Shown: positions 7,768-19,243, numbered from the stretch's first letter. The stretch is 64,000 nucleotides of DNA from Vibrio pomeroyi (GCF_024347595.1 NZ_AP025506.1:3038001-3102000); one strand, 5' to 3'. The notes: a model not told the origin generated them from the sequence alone. Translations and numbers: made by a program.

Positions 7768-10356
7768 TTATGCTGGCTCTTGGAAAATAACCGTATCTGC
7801 TTTTTCCGTGTACTGACCCATTTTATGGAAGTTCAGGTAGCGGTATGTATCTGCAGCCGTTGCGTTAATCTTCTCTGCGTACTCAAGGTACTCTTCTTTC
7901 GTTGGGATACGACCAAGAATCGCACCAACTGCAGAAAGTTCAGCAGAAGCTAGGTAAACATTCGCACCAGTACCCAAACGGTTCGGGAAGTTACGAGTAG
8001 ACGTAGACATTACTGTCGACTTATCTGCAACACGTGCTTGGTTACCCATACACAGTGAACAACCCGGAGTTTCGATACGAACCCCAGCACGGCCGAAGAT
8101 GCCGTAGTAGCCTTCTTCTGTCAGCTGGTCTTTATCCATCTTAGTTGGCGGAGCAACCCATAGGCGAGTGTTTAGAGAGCCATTGAACTCTTCAAGCATC
8201 TTACCTGCAGCACGGAAGTGACCTATGTTCGTCATACAAGAACCGATGAACACTTCTTGAATCTCAGTGCCTTGAACGTCAGAAAGAAGACGAGCATCAT
8301 CTGGATCGTTTGGAGCACATAGGATTGGTTGATCGATGTCAGCAAGGTCGATCTCGATAACGTGAGCGTATTCAGCATCTGAATCAGCAGACAGTAACTC
8401 AGGGTTAGCTAGCCACTCTTCCATAGCTGTAATACGACGTTCGATAGTACGAACATCACCGTAACCTTCAGCGATCATCCACTTAAGCATCACGATGTTC
8501 GAGTTCAAGTACTCAGAGATAGACTCTTCAGAAAGCTTAACCGTACAACCTGCAGCAGAACGCTCAGCAGATGCATCAGAAAGTTCGAATGCTTGCTCAA
8601 CAGATAGGTGCTCAACACCTTCAATTTCTAGTACACGACCAGAGAATTCGTTGATCTTACCTGCTTTCTCTACGGTCAGTAGACCTTGCTTGATACCGTA
8701 TAGAGGAATCGCGTGTACTAGGTCACGTAGCGTGATACCTGGCTGCATTTCACCTTTAAAACGAACCAAGATAGATTCAGGCATATCAAGTGGCATAACA
8801 CCCGTTGCTGCCGCGAATGCGACTAGACCAGAACCCGCAGGGAACGAAATACCTAATGGGAAACGAGTATGCGAGTCACCACCTGTACCAACAGTATCAG
8901 GAAGCAACATACGGTTGAGCCATGAGTGGATAACACCATCACCCGGACGCAGTGAAACACCCGCACGGTTCATGATGAAATCAGGTAGCGTGTGATGCGT
9001 GTTTACGTCAACTGGTTTCGGATATGCCGATGTGTGACAGAAAGACTGCATCACTAGATCCGCAGAGAAGCCAAGACACGCAAGGTCTTTAAGTTCATCA
9101 CGCGTCATAGGACCCGTAGTATCTTGAGAACCTACGGTTGTCATCTTCGGCTCACAGTATTGACCAGCGCGAACGCCTTCAATACCACATGCTTTACCTA
9201 CCATCTTCTGAGCAAGCGTGTAGCCTTTATCAGAAGCAGAAGGATCAATTGGTTTAGCAAACATATCCGTTTCAGCTAGACCTAAAGAATCACGAGCACG
9301 ACCTGTTAGGCCACGACCAATGATCAGTGGAATACGGCCACCAGCACGAACTTCATCTAGAAGAACTTTGCTGAGTTCGAAGTTTGAAATTACAGAACCG
9401 TTTTTGTGAACAACACCTTCGTACGGGTAGATATCAATGATATCGCCCATGTTCATGTCTTGTACGTTCAGTTCGATAGGTAGTGCGCCTGAATCTTCCA
9501 TTGTGTTGTAGAAGATTGGAGCAATTTTACCACCTAGACAAACACCACCAGTGCGTTTGTTTGGTACGAATGGGATATCTTCACCCATGAACCAAAGCAC
9601 TGAGTTTGTCGCAGATTTACGAGAAGAACCTGTACCAACAACATCACCAACGTAAGCCAGCGGAATGCCATCTTTTTGTAGTTCTTCAATTTGAGTAATT
9701 GGACCAACGTTACCCTGATCATCAGGGGTAATGCCTTCACGCTCCATTTTCAGCATCGCTTTTGCGTGTACTGGGATATCAGGACGTGACCATGCATCTG
9801 GCGCTGGAGATAGGTCATCGGTGTTCGTTTCACCAGTGACTTTGAATACTTTTACTGTGATTTTTTCTGCTACTTTATCTTTCGCTGTAAACCATTCAGC
9901 ATCAGCCCAAGATTGAAGTACTTGTTGTGCAGCAGCATTGCCAGCTTTCGCTTTCTCTTCTACGTCGTAGAATGCATCGAACATTAGGAGAGTGTGAGAC
10001 AGCGCTTTAACAGCGATAGGAGCAAGCTCAGCATCATCAAGCAGAGATACTAGAGATTCGATGTTGTAACCACCTTGCATAGTACCAAGCAATTCTGCAG
10101 CTTTTGCTTTGCTTACTAGCGGAGATGATACTTCACCCTTTGTGATAGCCGTAAGGAAACCTGCTTTTACATAAGCAGCTTCATCTACACCTGGTGGAAT
10201 GCGGTTTTCTAGTAGGTCAAGAATGATCTCTTCTTCACCTTGAGGTGGATTCTTCAGAAGTTCAACTAGGCCAGCAACCTGCTCAGCATCTAGTGGTTTT
10301 GGAACAACTCCCTCGGCAGCACGTTCTTCGACGTGTTTACGGTAGGCTTCAAGCAC
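7768..10356 (-). CDS. acnB: Bifunctional aconitate hydratase 2 / 2-methylisocitrate dehydratase
   Basis: TCA-cycle enzyme that interconverts citrate and isocitrate through a [4Fe-4S] cluster; AcnB also serves the methylcitrate route. Cluster cysteines are visible in GSCMTN and in CSLCMGN near the C-terminus, and the HEAT-like N-terminal domain begins [14 protein letters not shown]. The open frame extends to a GTG at 10383, but E. coli and Vibrio AcnB begin at the VLEAYRKHV segment. The GTG at 10356 has a GAGAGG site 9 bases upstream, so it is preferred (862 aa). The 10383 GTG also has a passable site, so the start is not certain. Confidence 0.95.
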   Translation of the reverse strand: MLEAYRKHVEERAAEGVVPKPLDAEQVAGLVELLKNPPQGEEEIILDLLENRIPPGVDEAAYVKAGFLTAITKGEVSSPLVSKAKAAELLGTMQGGYNIESLVSLLDDAELAPIAVKALSHTLLMFDAFYDVEEKAKAGNAAAQQVLQSWADAEWFTAKDKVAEKITVKVFKVTGETNTDDLSPAPDAWSRPDIPVHAKAMLKMEREGITPDDQGNVGPITQIEELQKDGIPLAYVGDVVGTGSSRKSATNSVLWFMGEDIPFVPNKRTGGVCLGGKIAPIFYNTMEDSGALPIELNVQDMNMGDIIDIYPYEGVVHKNGSVISNFELSKVLLDEVRAGGRIPLIIGRGLTGRARDSLGLAETDMFAKPIDPSASDKGYTLAQKMVGKACGIEGVRAGQYCEPKMTTVGSQDTTGPMTRDELKDLACLGFSADLVMQSFCHTSAYPKPVDVNTHHTLPDFIMNRAGVSLRPGDGVIHSWLNRMLLPDTVGTGGDSHTRFPLGISFPAGSGLVAFAAATGVMPLDMPESILVRFKGEMQPGITLRDLVHAIPLYGIKQGLLTVEKAGKINEFSGRVLEIEGVEHLSVEQAFELSDASAERSAAGCTVKLSEESISEYLNSNIVMLKWMIAEGYGDVRTIERRITAMEEWLANPELLSADSDAEYAHVIEIDLADIDQPILCAPNDPDDARLLSDVQGTEIQEVFIGSCMTNIGHFRAAGKMLEEFNGSLNTRLWVAPPTKMDKDQLTEEGYYGIFGRAGVRIETPGCSLCMGNQARVADKSTVMSTSTRNFPNRLGTGANVYLASAELSAVGAILGRIPTKEEYLEYAEKINATAADTYRYLNFHKMGQYTEKADTVIFQEPA

Positions 10357-10519
10357 GACTTTTTTCCTCTCATTGCGGTTCACTTCTTACCTTCATAATT
10401 GTTAGTAAAATAAAGAAGCGAACATCCTTGGAAACTTGGCTCTCCATTGCCATTTTTGTCATTCAATTTGTATTGATGAGCGGCGTCATAGAGGCCAAAC
10501 TGTGGGCGGTAGAATAGCA

Positions 10520-10535
10520 AATTTAACGTTAAATT
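10520..10535. promoter_or_regulatory. 16-bp perfect AT-rich palindrome in the acnB promoter region
   Basis: AATTTAACGTTAAATT is a perfect dyad in the 245-bp space upstream of acnB and downstream of the patatin gene. It looks like an operator for a dimeric regulator, but no known regulator could be assigned from the sequence. Confidence 0.35.
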
Positions 10536-10628
10536 AAAATCTTATCATTTTGACCAACATAGCAAGTTAAGACGAAAGTCCCACTATTTTTGCCTATTTA
10601 CGCACTTAAATGACGACTCTGCGCATGA

Positions 10629-12968
10629 TTATTTGTAAGAGGTTCCTACAATCAAGTAAACCGAGTCGAAGTTATCTTCAGTTCGTCCATAAGCTAATAT
10701 GATTGGCCCAATTGGCGAATCCACACCCGCGAACACAGATCCAGCGGTGTACATTGGCGCTTCATCAAGCCTTAAATCATTGTTCGACCAGACACCACCA
10801 TGTTCAATGGATGCGCCCACGTAGAACGGTGATTCAAAGAGACCGAAGTCATTTTCAAACCACTTATATCGATAGATCAGACTGGTGTACGCCAAGTTCT
10901 GACCGATTAAGCTATTTCTTGGGATACCCGATAGGTTAAGGAAACCACCTAGCTCTTTAGGGTCGATAGGAAAAATCGAGTTCTTACTCTCCACAATGCC
11001 ATAATCGACCTTTCCGACTAAAGTATGTCTTTCATAACTTTGTGCAGCCATGAAATTCGCTGAAAACTCATAAACCGTATCACTCTCAGAGGTGAGTTCA
11101 GTGTCATTGATATTAGTATCATTCTGAAAGTCGTCATGAGAGACCAGATATTCCAAGTCGACAAAATAACCTTCGGTAGGCAAGCTAAAGTTATCTAAAG
11201 TATCCAATCGATAACTGATGAAACCGCCAATACGTGTGTAACCACCGTTACCAAGAGAAGGCAGCGAAGCCACTTCTACATCACCATCGGTATAGCGAGC
11301 ACCAAATTTAAGCTCTTGCCACAAAGTGGGTTGATAGCCCAACGCGATTTCACCAATGTATTCGCTGTATGTCATAGGGAAATAGTCTTGAGTTACATCC
11401 AGAGTGGGTTCTGCAATCTCATCAATATCCACTGGCAAATTTCGATTTTGCTTGCTGTAGACAATCGAAGCTGAAGTAAATAACTTTTGACTAGAGAAGA
11501 AAGGCGAAAAGAGTTCCGCCTCAATTCGCTTGTCGGTACCCATCTCGATATTGGTTCTTAACTCCGCACCGTGTGAGTTAATATCGGTGAAGTTAGCCGA
11601 GAGACCGATCGAGTACTGGCTTGTGGTAGAGAAATCGTCTTCAAGAAAGAATCGGAAGTTGAGGTAGTTAGGGCCCCACGACTTCTCATTCACATCCACA
11701 TGAAGTTGCTCTTCACCATCAACCGTTTCAAATTCATAAGTCACGAGTTCAAATCTATCTAATGCATAGAGGTCTTGTACTTTAGATTCGATTTCACTGG
11801 TTTTCAGAACCTCACCGGCATCGAGGTTTAAGCGATTTTCAATCAGCTTGTCTGAATAGTGGGTGTTGTTATTGATCACCACCTTGTCGATCTTGGTTTT
11901 ATCACCGTGCTTCAGCTGTCTTCGAGCTTTCTGCTTGTCATCAATATAGTGTTGGTAGTCTACATTCGAGAGCGACAACTTAGAAAGCTGCTCTGTGTAC
12001 TGCCTAGTCGCTTCATACCCAGCATGATAAGCCGTCGGCATTTTGTCGAACTCTGTGGTTTCCATTTCCCCAACATCAGGGCGTAGGAAGAAATCATGGT
12101 CTGTTAACGTAGCGGCTTGCTCTTGGGTACTGCGTTGAACCAGGTAATTAGAGAGTTGGTCTGCGGCAGCAAGAAAATTAGTGAAGTCTTCTTTGCTCTT
12201 ATAGTTTGTACTGATATCAACAGCAATAACGATGTCTGCACCCATCGCTCGAGCAACATCCACAGGCATGTTATTGGTAACACCACCATCGACTAGCATT
12301 CGCCCATCGACTTCATAAGGTGGAAGCGCTCCGGGTACTGACATACTCGCCATCATGGCATCAACGAGGTGACCATGGTCAATAACCACTTCTTCGAGTT
12401 CAATAATATCAGTAGCTACAGAACGGTATGGGATAGCAAGGTTATCAAAAGAGTCGAATGAAGACAGATTTCCGGTGGTCTCGCGCAGGATACGCAACAT
12501 ATTCTGACCTTGAACCACACCTTTTCTCGCTTTGATTTCACCCCAGCCTAAACCGAGGTCGGTGTTCAATTGATAGCGATCTTCATACTCTTTGTCACGC
12601 ACACGGCGATCACTACGGTTAACGCGGTCGCGATAACCACGATTCCAATCAACCGTGTAAATAAAACTTTCAATCTCGTCAGCGCTCATCCCTGTCGCAT
12701 AAAGACCACCAACGTAGGCGCCCATACTGGTACCAGTGATGTAATCGACTGGGATCTGCATCTCTTCTAAGGCTTTAAGCACACCGATGTGGGCAGCACC
12801 TTTCGCTCCCCCACCAGCAAGAACGACAGCGACGGTTGGCCTTTTATGAGCTTGTGCAAGTTCAACGTGTTCTGATGAATCAACCTTCGTCGCAGTTGCT
12901 GCAAACAGTTGAAAACTGATCACTGTACCTACAACACCTAAGCTGCTCACTAACCAACGAGAAATCAT
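10629..12968 (-). CDS. Patatin-like phospholipase with C-terminal outer-membrane barrel
   Basis: 779-aa protein with a signal peptide (residues 1-24) and an N-terminal patatin domain: oxyanion motif GGGAKG at 52-57, nucleophile elbow GTSMG with S81, and the DGG of the Ser-Asp dyad at D227. A POTRA-like region follows at about 345-415, and the last ~350 residues look like an Omp85/BamA-type beta barrel. This layout is that of PlpD-type (type Vd) secreted lipases, in which the barrel anchors or exports the lipase. All catalytic residues are present. Substrate and secretion fate are not shown. It stands alone, downstream of mrcB on the same strand. Confidence 0.85.
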   Translation of the reverse strand: MISRWLVSSLGVVGTVISFQLFAATATKVDSSEHVELAQAHKRPTVAVVLAGGGAKGAAHIGVLKALEEMQIPVDYITGTSMGAYVGGLYATGMSADEIESFIYTVDWNRGYRDRVNRSDRRVRDKEYEDRYQLNTDLGLGWGEIKARKGVVQGQNMLRILRETTGNLSSFDSFDNLAIPYRSVATDIIELEEVVIDHGHLVDAMMASMSVPGALPPYEVDGRMLVDGGVTNNMPVDVARAMGADIVIAVDISTNYKSKEDFTNFLAAADQLSNYLVQRSTQEQAATLTDHDFFLRPDVGEMETTEFDKMPTAYHAGYEATRQYTEQLSKLSLSNVDYQHYIDDKQKARRQLKHGDKTKIDKVVINNNTHYSDKLIENRLNLDAGEVLKTSEIESKVQDLYALDRFELVTYEFETVDGEEQLHVDVNEKSWGPNYLNFRFFLEDDFSTTSQYSIGLSANFTDINSHGAELRTNIEMGTDKRIEAELFSPFFSSQKLFTSASIVYSKQNRNLPVDIDEIAEPTLDVTQDYFPMTYSEYIGEIALGYQPTLWQELKFGARYTDGDVEVASLPSLGNGGYTRIGGFISYRLDTLDNFSLPTEGYFVDLEYLVSHDDFQNDTNINDTELTSESDTVYEFSANFMAAQSYERHTLVGKVDYGIVESKNSIFPIDPKELGGFLNLSGIPRNSLIGQNLAYTSLIYRYKWFENDFGLFESPFYVGASIEHGGVWSNNDLRLDEAPMYTAGSVFAGVDSPIGPIILAYGRTEDNFDSVYLIVGTSYK

Positions 12969-13006
12969 TCTTTAAACTATCCTTGTCATTGTTTTCTGTT
13001 ACGACT

Positions 13007-15406
13007 TTACCACTGAAAAAGCTTCTTTAGCCACTGTTTTGGTTGACTTTCACAGCCCTTTTTAATGTTCCCGCTTTCATCCCAAACAGGCAATTTAACG
13101 GTACCATCACAGTCAAACTCCAAAGCACCTTCGGGAGTTCGAGTAAAGCTGGCGGTCGCAATCCCTGTCGGCCAAGGCAGCAATAACTGTTCCGGTGTTC
13201 TTTGCTTCAGGTAATCGGCATAGACACGCAGCGCACCACTAGAACCTGTCAGTTTAGTCGGTTTATTGTCATCACGCCCGAGCCAAATCGTCGTCACTTC
13301 ACGACCATCAACCCCAACAAACCAACTATCGCGACTGTCGTTACTGGTGCCCGTTTTACCGGCTAACCCTGCCCATGCAAACTGACCTTGTAGGAAACGC
13401 CCCGTTCCTTCCGACACACCACGCTTCATCGCATAGGTTGTTAGCCAAGCTGCTTGCTGATCAACACTTTGCGATACGCGAGGGATTGATTGATATAGAA
13501 CCTCACCATCATTATCAACCACTGAGCGAAGCGCAGACAGCGGTGCGATACGGCCTGAGTTGGTGATTGTCTGGTACATCTGTGCAACTTGGAATGGTGT
13601 CAGTGAGAATGAACCCAAGAACATCGATGGCACTGGGCGAATCTCATTTTTATCGACACCCAGCTTTCCAATTGTATCCGAGACACTATCAATACCTAAC
13701 TGCATTCCCAATCGAACCGTTGGCACGTTATAAGATTTCGAAAGTGCCACATACAAAGGCACCTCTCCGCGGAACTTACGATCGAAGTTTCTCGGGCTCC
13801 AGACGCTGCCTTTACTGCCTTTCAAGCTGAGTGGTGTATCCATCAAAGTCGTTGCAAGCGTGTACTTTTGTGGCTGCTCCAATGCCGTCAGGTAGATTGC
13901 AGGTTTGACTAATGAACCAATTGGGCGACTTGCATTCAAGGCACGGTTAAAACCATCGTAGCCCGTACGCTTGCCCCCTACCATCGCACGGATTTCACCA
14001 GTATTTCTATCAACAGCAATCGCGGCCGCTTCAAGCTTGTCACGTGCAGTTTTGGATAAGTCTGGTACCTTACGCGCAATCGACTTCTCTAGCTTATCTT
14101 GAGACACAGGATCAAGAGAGGTAAATACTCGTATCCCTTTCTTGGCTTCAAATCGGTCTCCAACGTACTTTTTCAGCTCGATGTTAACCTGTTGGAAGTA
14201 AGCAGGCTGTCGGCTAGCAATGCGCGGATTATCTTGAATATCCAAGTCACGGCTTGCAGCCTCTTCATATTGTCTTGGAGTCAAAATATCTTGTTGCATC
14301 AATAAGCGAAGAACCAGATCTCGTCGAGTCTTAGCGCGTTCAGGATAGCGAACAGGATTGTAATACGACGGCCCTTTCACCATACCGACTAGCAATGCTA
14401 GCTGATCGATGCGCAGCTCTTGGATCGGTTGACCGAAGTACAAACGCGAAGCCAAGCCGAAGCCGTGGATGGCTTGACCGCCATTCTGACCTAGGTAAAC
14501 CTCGTTCAAGTAAGCTTCTAGGATGCGATCTTTGCTATAACGATGATCCAAGATCAGTGCAATGTAGGCCTCACGAACCTTACGCCACAGTGTTCTTTCA
14601 CTAGATAGGAACAAGTTTTTCGCCAACTGCTGAGTCAGCGTACTACCACCTTGTACCGTGCGTCCGGCTTTAACATTCACCACCATCGCACGAGCAATAG
14701 CCAATGGCGAAACCCCATCGTGTTGGTAGAAGTTTCGGTCTTCGGTCGCCAGTAGCGCATCAACCATCACTTCTGGGAATTGGTTACGTTTTAAGAACAG
14801 TCGCTGCTCATCGTTGCTTTTCTCAAGCATGCCCAGCATTTTCGGTTCAACACGTAGATAACCCATGTCGCCTTTTTTCTCTAGCGACTGGATTCGAGTT
14901 AATTCATTGCCATTGAAGTGCAACATCACATGACGGTCAGCTTCCGGCCCGTCAACGAACTCGAACGGACGACGAATCATCTCAATCTTGGTTGAAGAAG
15001 AAGAGTACTCACCCGGATGACGAGGAGAATTCACCTTACGATAATTAAGTACATCCAGTTCATTCTTAACCTGTGTCAAACTCACCGCCGTACCCGGAGA
15101 CAGATCCAACACGCGAGCATAAACAACGGTAGGCAAATCAAACAATTGACCTTCAAAGCGCTGCTTGACCACCGAATCTAGATAGATACCGACGAACAAC
15201 AACAACGCGGCCAAGGCTAAGCCCGCTTTCCAAGCTATGCCCCAAAGGATCTTCAACCAACCTCGGTTGCCCGTTTTCTTGGCTCTTGGTTTGGTCTTCT
15301 TCGCGGCTGCTCTCGGTTTTCGAGGCTTGGCTTTGGTCGCTGGTGACTTCTTTGCTGGCGCTTTTTTAGGTGGTGCCTTTTTGGGCGTTAACATTTTGGT
15401 CATCAT
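13007..15406 (-). CDS. mrcB: Penicillin-binding protein 1B (bifunctional)
   Basis: 799-aa inner-membrane peptidoglycan synthase. A ~45-residue cytoplasmic tail rich in Lys, Ala and Pro precedes one membrane helix at about 52-76. The UB2H-like region follows, then glycosyltransferase family 51 with catalytic Glu in TEDRNFY (E222) and transpeptidase SxxK at S498-K501, with KTGT near 690. It elongates and cross-links cell wall, normally activated by lipoprotein LpoB. Its ATG overlaps the hrpB stop (ATGA), so the two are cotranscribed and coupled, as in related bacteria. Confidence 0.95.
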   Translation of the reverse strand: MMTKMLTPKKAPPKKAPAKKSPATKAKPRKPRAAAKKTKPRAKKTGNRGWLKILWGIAWKAGLALAALLLFVGIYLDSVVKQRFEGQLFDLPTVVYARVLDLSPGTAVSLTQVKNELDVLNYRKVNSPRHPGEYSSSSTKIEMIRRPFEFVDGPEADRHVMLHFNGNELTRIQSLEKKGDMGYLRVEPKMLGMLEKSNDEQRLFLKRNQFPEVMVDALLATEDRNFYQHDGVSPLAIARAMVVNVKAGRTVQGGSTLTQQLAKNLFLSSERTLWRKVREAYIALILDHRYSKDRILEAYLNEVYLGQNGGQAIHGFGLASRLYFGQPIQELRIDQLALLVGMVKGPSYYNPVRYPERAKTRRDLVLRLLMQQDILTPRQYEEAASRDLDIQDNPRIASRQPAYFQQVNIELKKYVGDRFEAKKGIRVFTSLDPVSQDKLEKSIARKVPDLSKTARDKLEAAAIAVDRNTGEIRAMVGGKRTGYDGFNRALNASRPIGSLVKPAIYLTALEQPQKYTLATTLMDTPLSLKGSKGSVWSPRNFDRKFRGEVPLYVALSKSYNVPTVRLGMQLGIDSVSDTIGKLGVDKNEIRPVPSMFLGSFSLTPFQVAQMYQTITNSGRIAPLSALRSVVDNDGEVLYQSIPRVSQSVDQQAAWLTTYAMKRGVSEGTGRFLQGQFAWAGLAGKTGTSNDSRDSWFVGVDGREVTTIWLGRDDNKPTKLTGSSGALRVYADYLKQRTPEQLLLPWPTGIATASFTRTPEGALEFDCDGTVKLPVWDESGNIKKGCESQPKQWLKKLFQW

Positions 15407-17901
15407 CGGTTCAACTGTCGTTTGGTTTTAGTGGTTGCTACATGGTTAGCAGGATCATCGGGCCAAGGGTGTTTTGGGTAACGGCCTTTCATCTCTTTTT
15501 GTACTTCTTTATATGCGCCAGCCCAAAAGCCAGCTAAATCCTGAGTGATTTGCAATGGTCGCTGCGCTGGAGAAAGTAACTCAAGCACGACTTTTTTACG
15601 ACCTTGCGCTATCAATGGTGAGTCTTGTTCACCAAAGACTTCTTGCATTCGCACCGAGATCACAGGCTCCGATTGATATTGGTATCGAATCGCTTTTTTA
15701 CTGCCTGTAGGCATCACGTAATGCGTTGGTAACCATTGGTCTATTTCTTGATTCAACGGCCAACCAAGGTACGCCGACAGTGCCTGTTCAATGGAAACAC
15801 CCGACAACCCTTTTGCTGACTTTATGCCATTCAAATACGGCAATAACCAAGTATCTAGATGTTCAATCAAGCTAGCATTATCCATCGCAGGCCAATCATA
15901 TTCTGGCATCCAAAGCTGAGCGCATCGTACACGCTCAACAAGCTGCTTCGCGGCTGGCGTCCAATGTAAATGATCAAGCCCGCATCGAGCGATATAATTG
16001 AGTAGCGCTTGGCTTGCCTGATCCGCACTCGGCTCAGGTAAGGCTTTGGTACTGATAATCAGTTTGCCCAAAGAGACTCGCTGCTCGGCAACTAAGCGGC
16101 CACGTTTTTCATCCCAATCCGCATAATCTGAACAGGCAAAGAGTTTTGGAAACGCTTCTTCTAACTGCGCAATATCAACGGCGGTTGCCAAGAAAATCTG
16201 ACTGGCTCGTCCTGTGCTGCGCATCAAATCAATCACCACGATGTAATCGTTGTTCGCCAATGGATCATCATCACGCACCTCAGCGCCGTGACCATTCGCA
16301 AGCAGGAAAGCACTACTGGTTGCGCTTCTCGCTTGAGCTATTCGGTCAGGGAATGCAAAACAAAGCACTAATGGTAACAATGATTCATCAAGTTGTGACA
16401 AATCTACGTGATGATTGAGTTTGCTGGCGAGACTTTTCGCTCGCTGCATCACCACGCTGTTTTTCGAATGTTTTCTTTGCTTAAGTCGGTGCAATGAATG
16501 CTGAATATCGGTGACGTTGCGTTCAGGTTCTTCAAGTAAAGCGGCGGCGACAATCGCAGCATTCAGCAATGCCGGGCTGTTCTGTTGCGCTTTTATCAGC
16601 ATGCTGGCGATACGTGGCTCAAGGCCTAAACGTTGAGCCTGTTTACCTAGCGCCGTAAATTGACCATTGCTGTCTAATAGCTCAAGGCTTTGCAGCAGTT
16701 GTTTGGCTTGCTCAACTGAAGCTTGTGGCGGAACATCTAGCCATTGCAACTCATCTGCATTTGCTGCACCCCATTGCGTCAGCTCAGCCACCAGCGAAGA
16801 GAGATCTGAATGTAAAATTTCAGGTTCAGGTACAGCGGGTTGCTGCATTAATTGCGTTTCGCTGTACAAGCGAACACACAGACCTTCTTCAATTCGCCCT
16901 GCACGGCCTGCACGCTGCTCAGCGGAAGACTGCGAGATTTTCACTTGCTCAAGCTTAGTGATACCGGTTTTCAAATCAAACTTCGCCACACGTTCAAGAC
17001 CAGAATCCACCACTAACCGAATACCCTCAATGGTCAAAGAGGTTTCAGCAATATTGGTAGCCAATACCACTTTGCGTCGTCCTTTCTCAGATGGTGCTAT
17101 CGCTTTCTGCTGTTGAGGAAAACTGAGTTGACCATACAAAGGGCACACATCGATATCGCTAGAGAGTTGTTCTAATTGAGACTCCACCTGCTTAATTGCA
17201 GAAACGCCAGGCAAGAATGCTAACAACGAACCGGATTCCTTCTCCATCAAAGAACGAATCACATTCGCCATTTTAGGGGCTAAATATTCATTAGTACTGA
17301 GAGGCTGATAGCGAAAGTCGACCGGGAAAGTACGACCTTGAGATTCAACATATTTGGCATTCGGCAATAAAGATTGCAACGCTTGTTGATCTAACGTTGC
17401 CGACATCACAACCACTTTCAAATCATCACGTAGCGCCTCTTGGATCTCTAAGCTAAAAGCCAAAGCGGTATCGGCATGAATGCTGCGTTCGTGAAACTCA
17501 TCGAAGATCACCATATCCACCCCTGTCAATTCAGGGTCGGTTTGGATCATTCTTGTCATGATCCCTTCGGTAACGATCTCCAAGCGAGTTGTGCTGCTGG
17601 TTTTAGATTCACCACGAACTCTAAAACCTATACTCTCCCCGACCTTCTCTCCCAATTGGCTCGCCAAGTAAGTCGCAATATTTCTTGCCGCCAAACGCCT
17701 AGGCTCAAGCATGATAATTTTGCCTTGAACGGCATTAGTCTTAACCAGCTGTAAAGGGAAGAATGTTGACTTACCTGCACCGGGAGCGGCCTTTAGAATA
17801 AGTTGAGTGTGTGTTTCTACGCCAGCGAGCAGATCTGGCATCACAGCTTCTATGGGCAGTTGTGGCAATGGGAGAACCTTGTGGTGTAATGTTGGCAACA
17901 T
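15403..17901 (-). CDS. hrpB: ATP-dependent RNA helicase HrpB
   Basis: 832-aa DEAH-box helicase. Walker A GAGKST is at 41-46, the DEFH box at 134-137, SAT (motif III) near 165, and the QRAGRAGR motif VI near 330. The long C-terminal HrpB-specific domain ends in a conserved RPLQITQDL / EMKGRYPKHPWPDDPA segment. Its cellular substrate is unknown in the family. The start is 34 bp from the divergent sfsA start, so the two promoters must overlap or lie inside the neighbouring genes. Confidence 0.94.
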   Translation of the reverse strand: MLPTLHHKVLPLPQLPIEAVMPDLLAGVETHTQLILKAAPGAGKSTFFPLQLVKTNAVQGKIIMLEPRRLAARNIATYLASQLGEKVGESIGFRVRGESKTSSTTRLEIVTEGIMTRMIQTDPELTGVDMVIFDEFHERSIHADTALAFSLEIQEALRDDLKVVVMSATLDQQALQSLLPNAKYVESQGRTFPVDFRYQPLSTNEYLAPKMANVIRSLMEKESGSLLAFLPGVSAIKQVESQLEQLSSDIDVCPLYGQLSFPQQQKAIAPSEKGRRKVVLATNIAETSLTIEGIRLVVDSGLERVAKFDLKTGITKLEQVKISQSSAEQRAGRAGRIEEGLCVRLYSETQLMQQPAVPEPEILHSDLSSLVAELTQWGAANADELQWLDVPPQASVEQAKQLLQSLELLDSNGQFTALGKQAQRLGLEPRIASMLIKAQQNSPALLNAAIVAAALLEEPERNVTDIQHSLHRLKQRKHSKNSVVMQRAKSLASKLNHHVDLSQLDESLLPLVLCFAFPDRIAQARSATSSAFLLANGHGAEVRDDDPLANNDYIVVIDLMRSTGRASQIFLATAVDIAQLEEAFPKLFACSDYADWDEKRGRLVAEQRVSLGKLIISTKALPEPSADQASQALLNYIARCGLDHLHWTPAAKQLVERVRCAQLWMPEYDWPAMDNASLIEHLDTWLLPYLNGIKSAKGLSGVSIEQALSAYLGWPLNQEIDQWLPTHYVMPTGSKKAIRYQYQSEPVISVRMQEVFGEQDSPLIAQGRKKVVLELLSPAQRPLQITQDLAGFWAGAYKEVQKEMKGRYPKHPWPDDPANHVATTKTKRQLNR

Positions 17902-17935
17902 TGTACATAAAAACCTACCCGTCTAAATAAGTAAT

Positions 17936-18661
17936 ATGCACTTCAATCCGCCATTAGAGTCAGCGACTCTTATCAAACGCTATAAACGTTTCCTCACTGA
18001 CATCAAACTTCCTGACGGCAGCGAGCGTACTATTCACTGTGCTAACACTGGCGCAATGACAGGATGTGCGACTCCAGGCAACACCGTTTGGTACTCAACA
18101 TCCGATAATGCAAAAAGAAAGTACCCAAACAGTTGGGAGATCTCAGAAACAGACAAAGGTCACCGTATTTGTGTAAATACTGCGCGAGCAAACCAGCTAG
18201 CGGTGGAAGCAATTGAAAATGGGACTATAGTTGAACTCTTAGGTTATAACGCGTTACGAACCGAAGTGAAGTATGGTAGCGAGAATAGTCGAATTGACAT
18301 TCTGCTTGAAGATAACGAAAAGCCGCCTTGTTATATCGAAGTAAAAAGCGTCACTTTGCTCGACGAGCAACAAGCGTCAACCGAAGGACAAGGTTTTTTC
18401 CCTGATGCGGTCACCACCAGAGGCCAAAAACATCTGCGTGAACTCACAGAAATGGTCGAATCTGGAAATAGAGCGGTACTTTTATTCACTGTTTTGCATT
18501 CAGGTATTGAAAAAGTGTCTGCGGCACACCATATAGACGCCAAATATTCGTTATTACTAAAACAAGCACAAGACGCTGGAGTTGAAGTGCTTTGCTATAA
18601 AGCAGAGCTCAGCAGTACTCAAATACAACTAAAACAATCTGTTGAATTTATCAATAACTGA
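17936..18661 (+). CDS. sfsA: DNA/RNA nuclease SfsA family protein
   Basis: 241-aa protein of the SfsA family, first described as a sugar fermentation stimulation protein and related to PD-(D/E)xK nucleases. The catalytic-type residues appear in SRIDILLED followed by [11 protein letters not shown]-terminal [10 protein letters not shown] and CANTGAM are family hallmarks. No strong ribosome site precedes the ATG. It lies upstream of dksA, as in E. coli. Confidence 0.93.
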   Translation: MHFNPPLESATLIKRYKRFLTDIKLPDGSERTIHCANTGAMTGCATPGNTVWYSTSDNAKRKYPNSWEISETDKGHRICVNTARANQLAVEAIENGTIVELLGYNALRTEVKYGSENSRIDILLEDNEKPPCYIEVKSVTLLDEQQASTEGQGFFPDAVTTRGQKHLRELTEMVESGNRAVLLFTVLHSGIEKVSAAHHIDAKYSLLLKQAQDAGVEVLCYKAELSSTQIQLKQSVEFINN

Positions 18662-18796
18662 ACAAAGGTGTTGAACAAATCACATTGATTGCAAGTTTGA
18701 ATAAGAGTATTTGCCACCATTCGTTCTTTCTGCTATAGATACCCGCCTTAAAATTAGCTGCTTTGCAGTTGACTAGGTGTAAATAGGAGATGCTGT

Positions 18797-19243
18797 ATGC
18801 CAGAATCTAAGAAAAAAGCGCTAGGCATCCTAGCCATCGCAGGTGTTGAACCGTACCAAGAAAAGCCAGGTGAAGAATACATGTCACCTGAGCAAACGGA
18901 ACATTTTACAAAAATTTTAGCAGCTTGGCGCAACCAGCTCAGGGAAGAAGTTGATCGTACTGTTCACCACATGCAGGACGAAGCAGCGAATTTCCCAGAC
19001 CCAGTTGACCGTGCTTCTCAAGAAGAAGAATTCAGCCTAGAGCTACGCAACCGTGACCGTGAGCGTCGTCTAATCAAGAAAATTGAAAAGACACTAGACA
19101 AGATCGAAGAAGACGATTTCGGCTTCTGTGATTCTTGCGGTATCGAGATTGGCATTCGTCGCCTTGAAGCTCGTCCAACTGCTGACCTTTGTATTGACTG
19201 TAAAACACTTGCAGAGATCAAAGAGAAACAGATGCAAGGTTAA
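18797..19243 (+). CDS. dksA: RNA polymerase-binding transcription factor DksA
   Basis: 148-aa factor that binds the RNA polymerase secondary channel and works with ppGpp in the stringent response. The coiled-coil tip carries the essential acidic pair D68 and D71 plus A73 (DPVDRA), and the zinc finger has C111, C114, C132 and C135. The start ATG has a GGAGATG-type site. A terminator follows at 19261. Confidence 0.97.
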   Translation: MPESKKKALGILAIAGVEPYQEKPGEEYMSPEQTEHFTKILAAWRNQLREEVDRTVHHMQDEAANFPDPVDRASQEEEFSLELRNRDRERRLIKKIEKTLDKIEEDDFGFCDSCGIEIGIRRLEARPTADLCIDCKTLAEIKEKQMQG

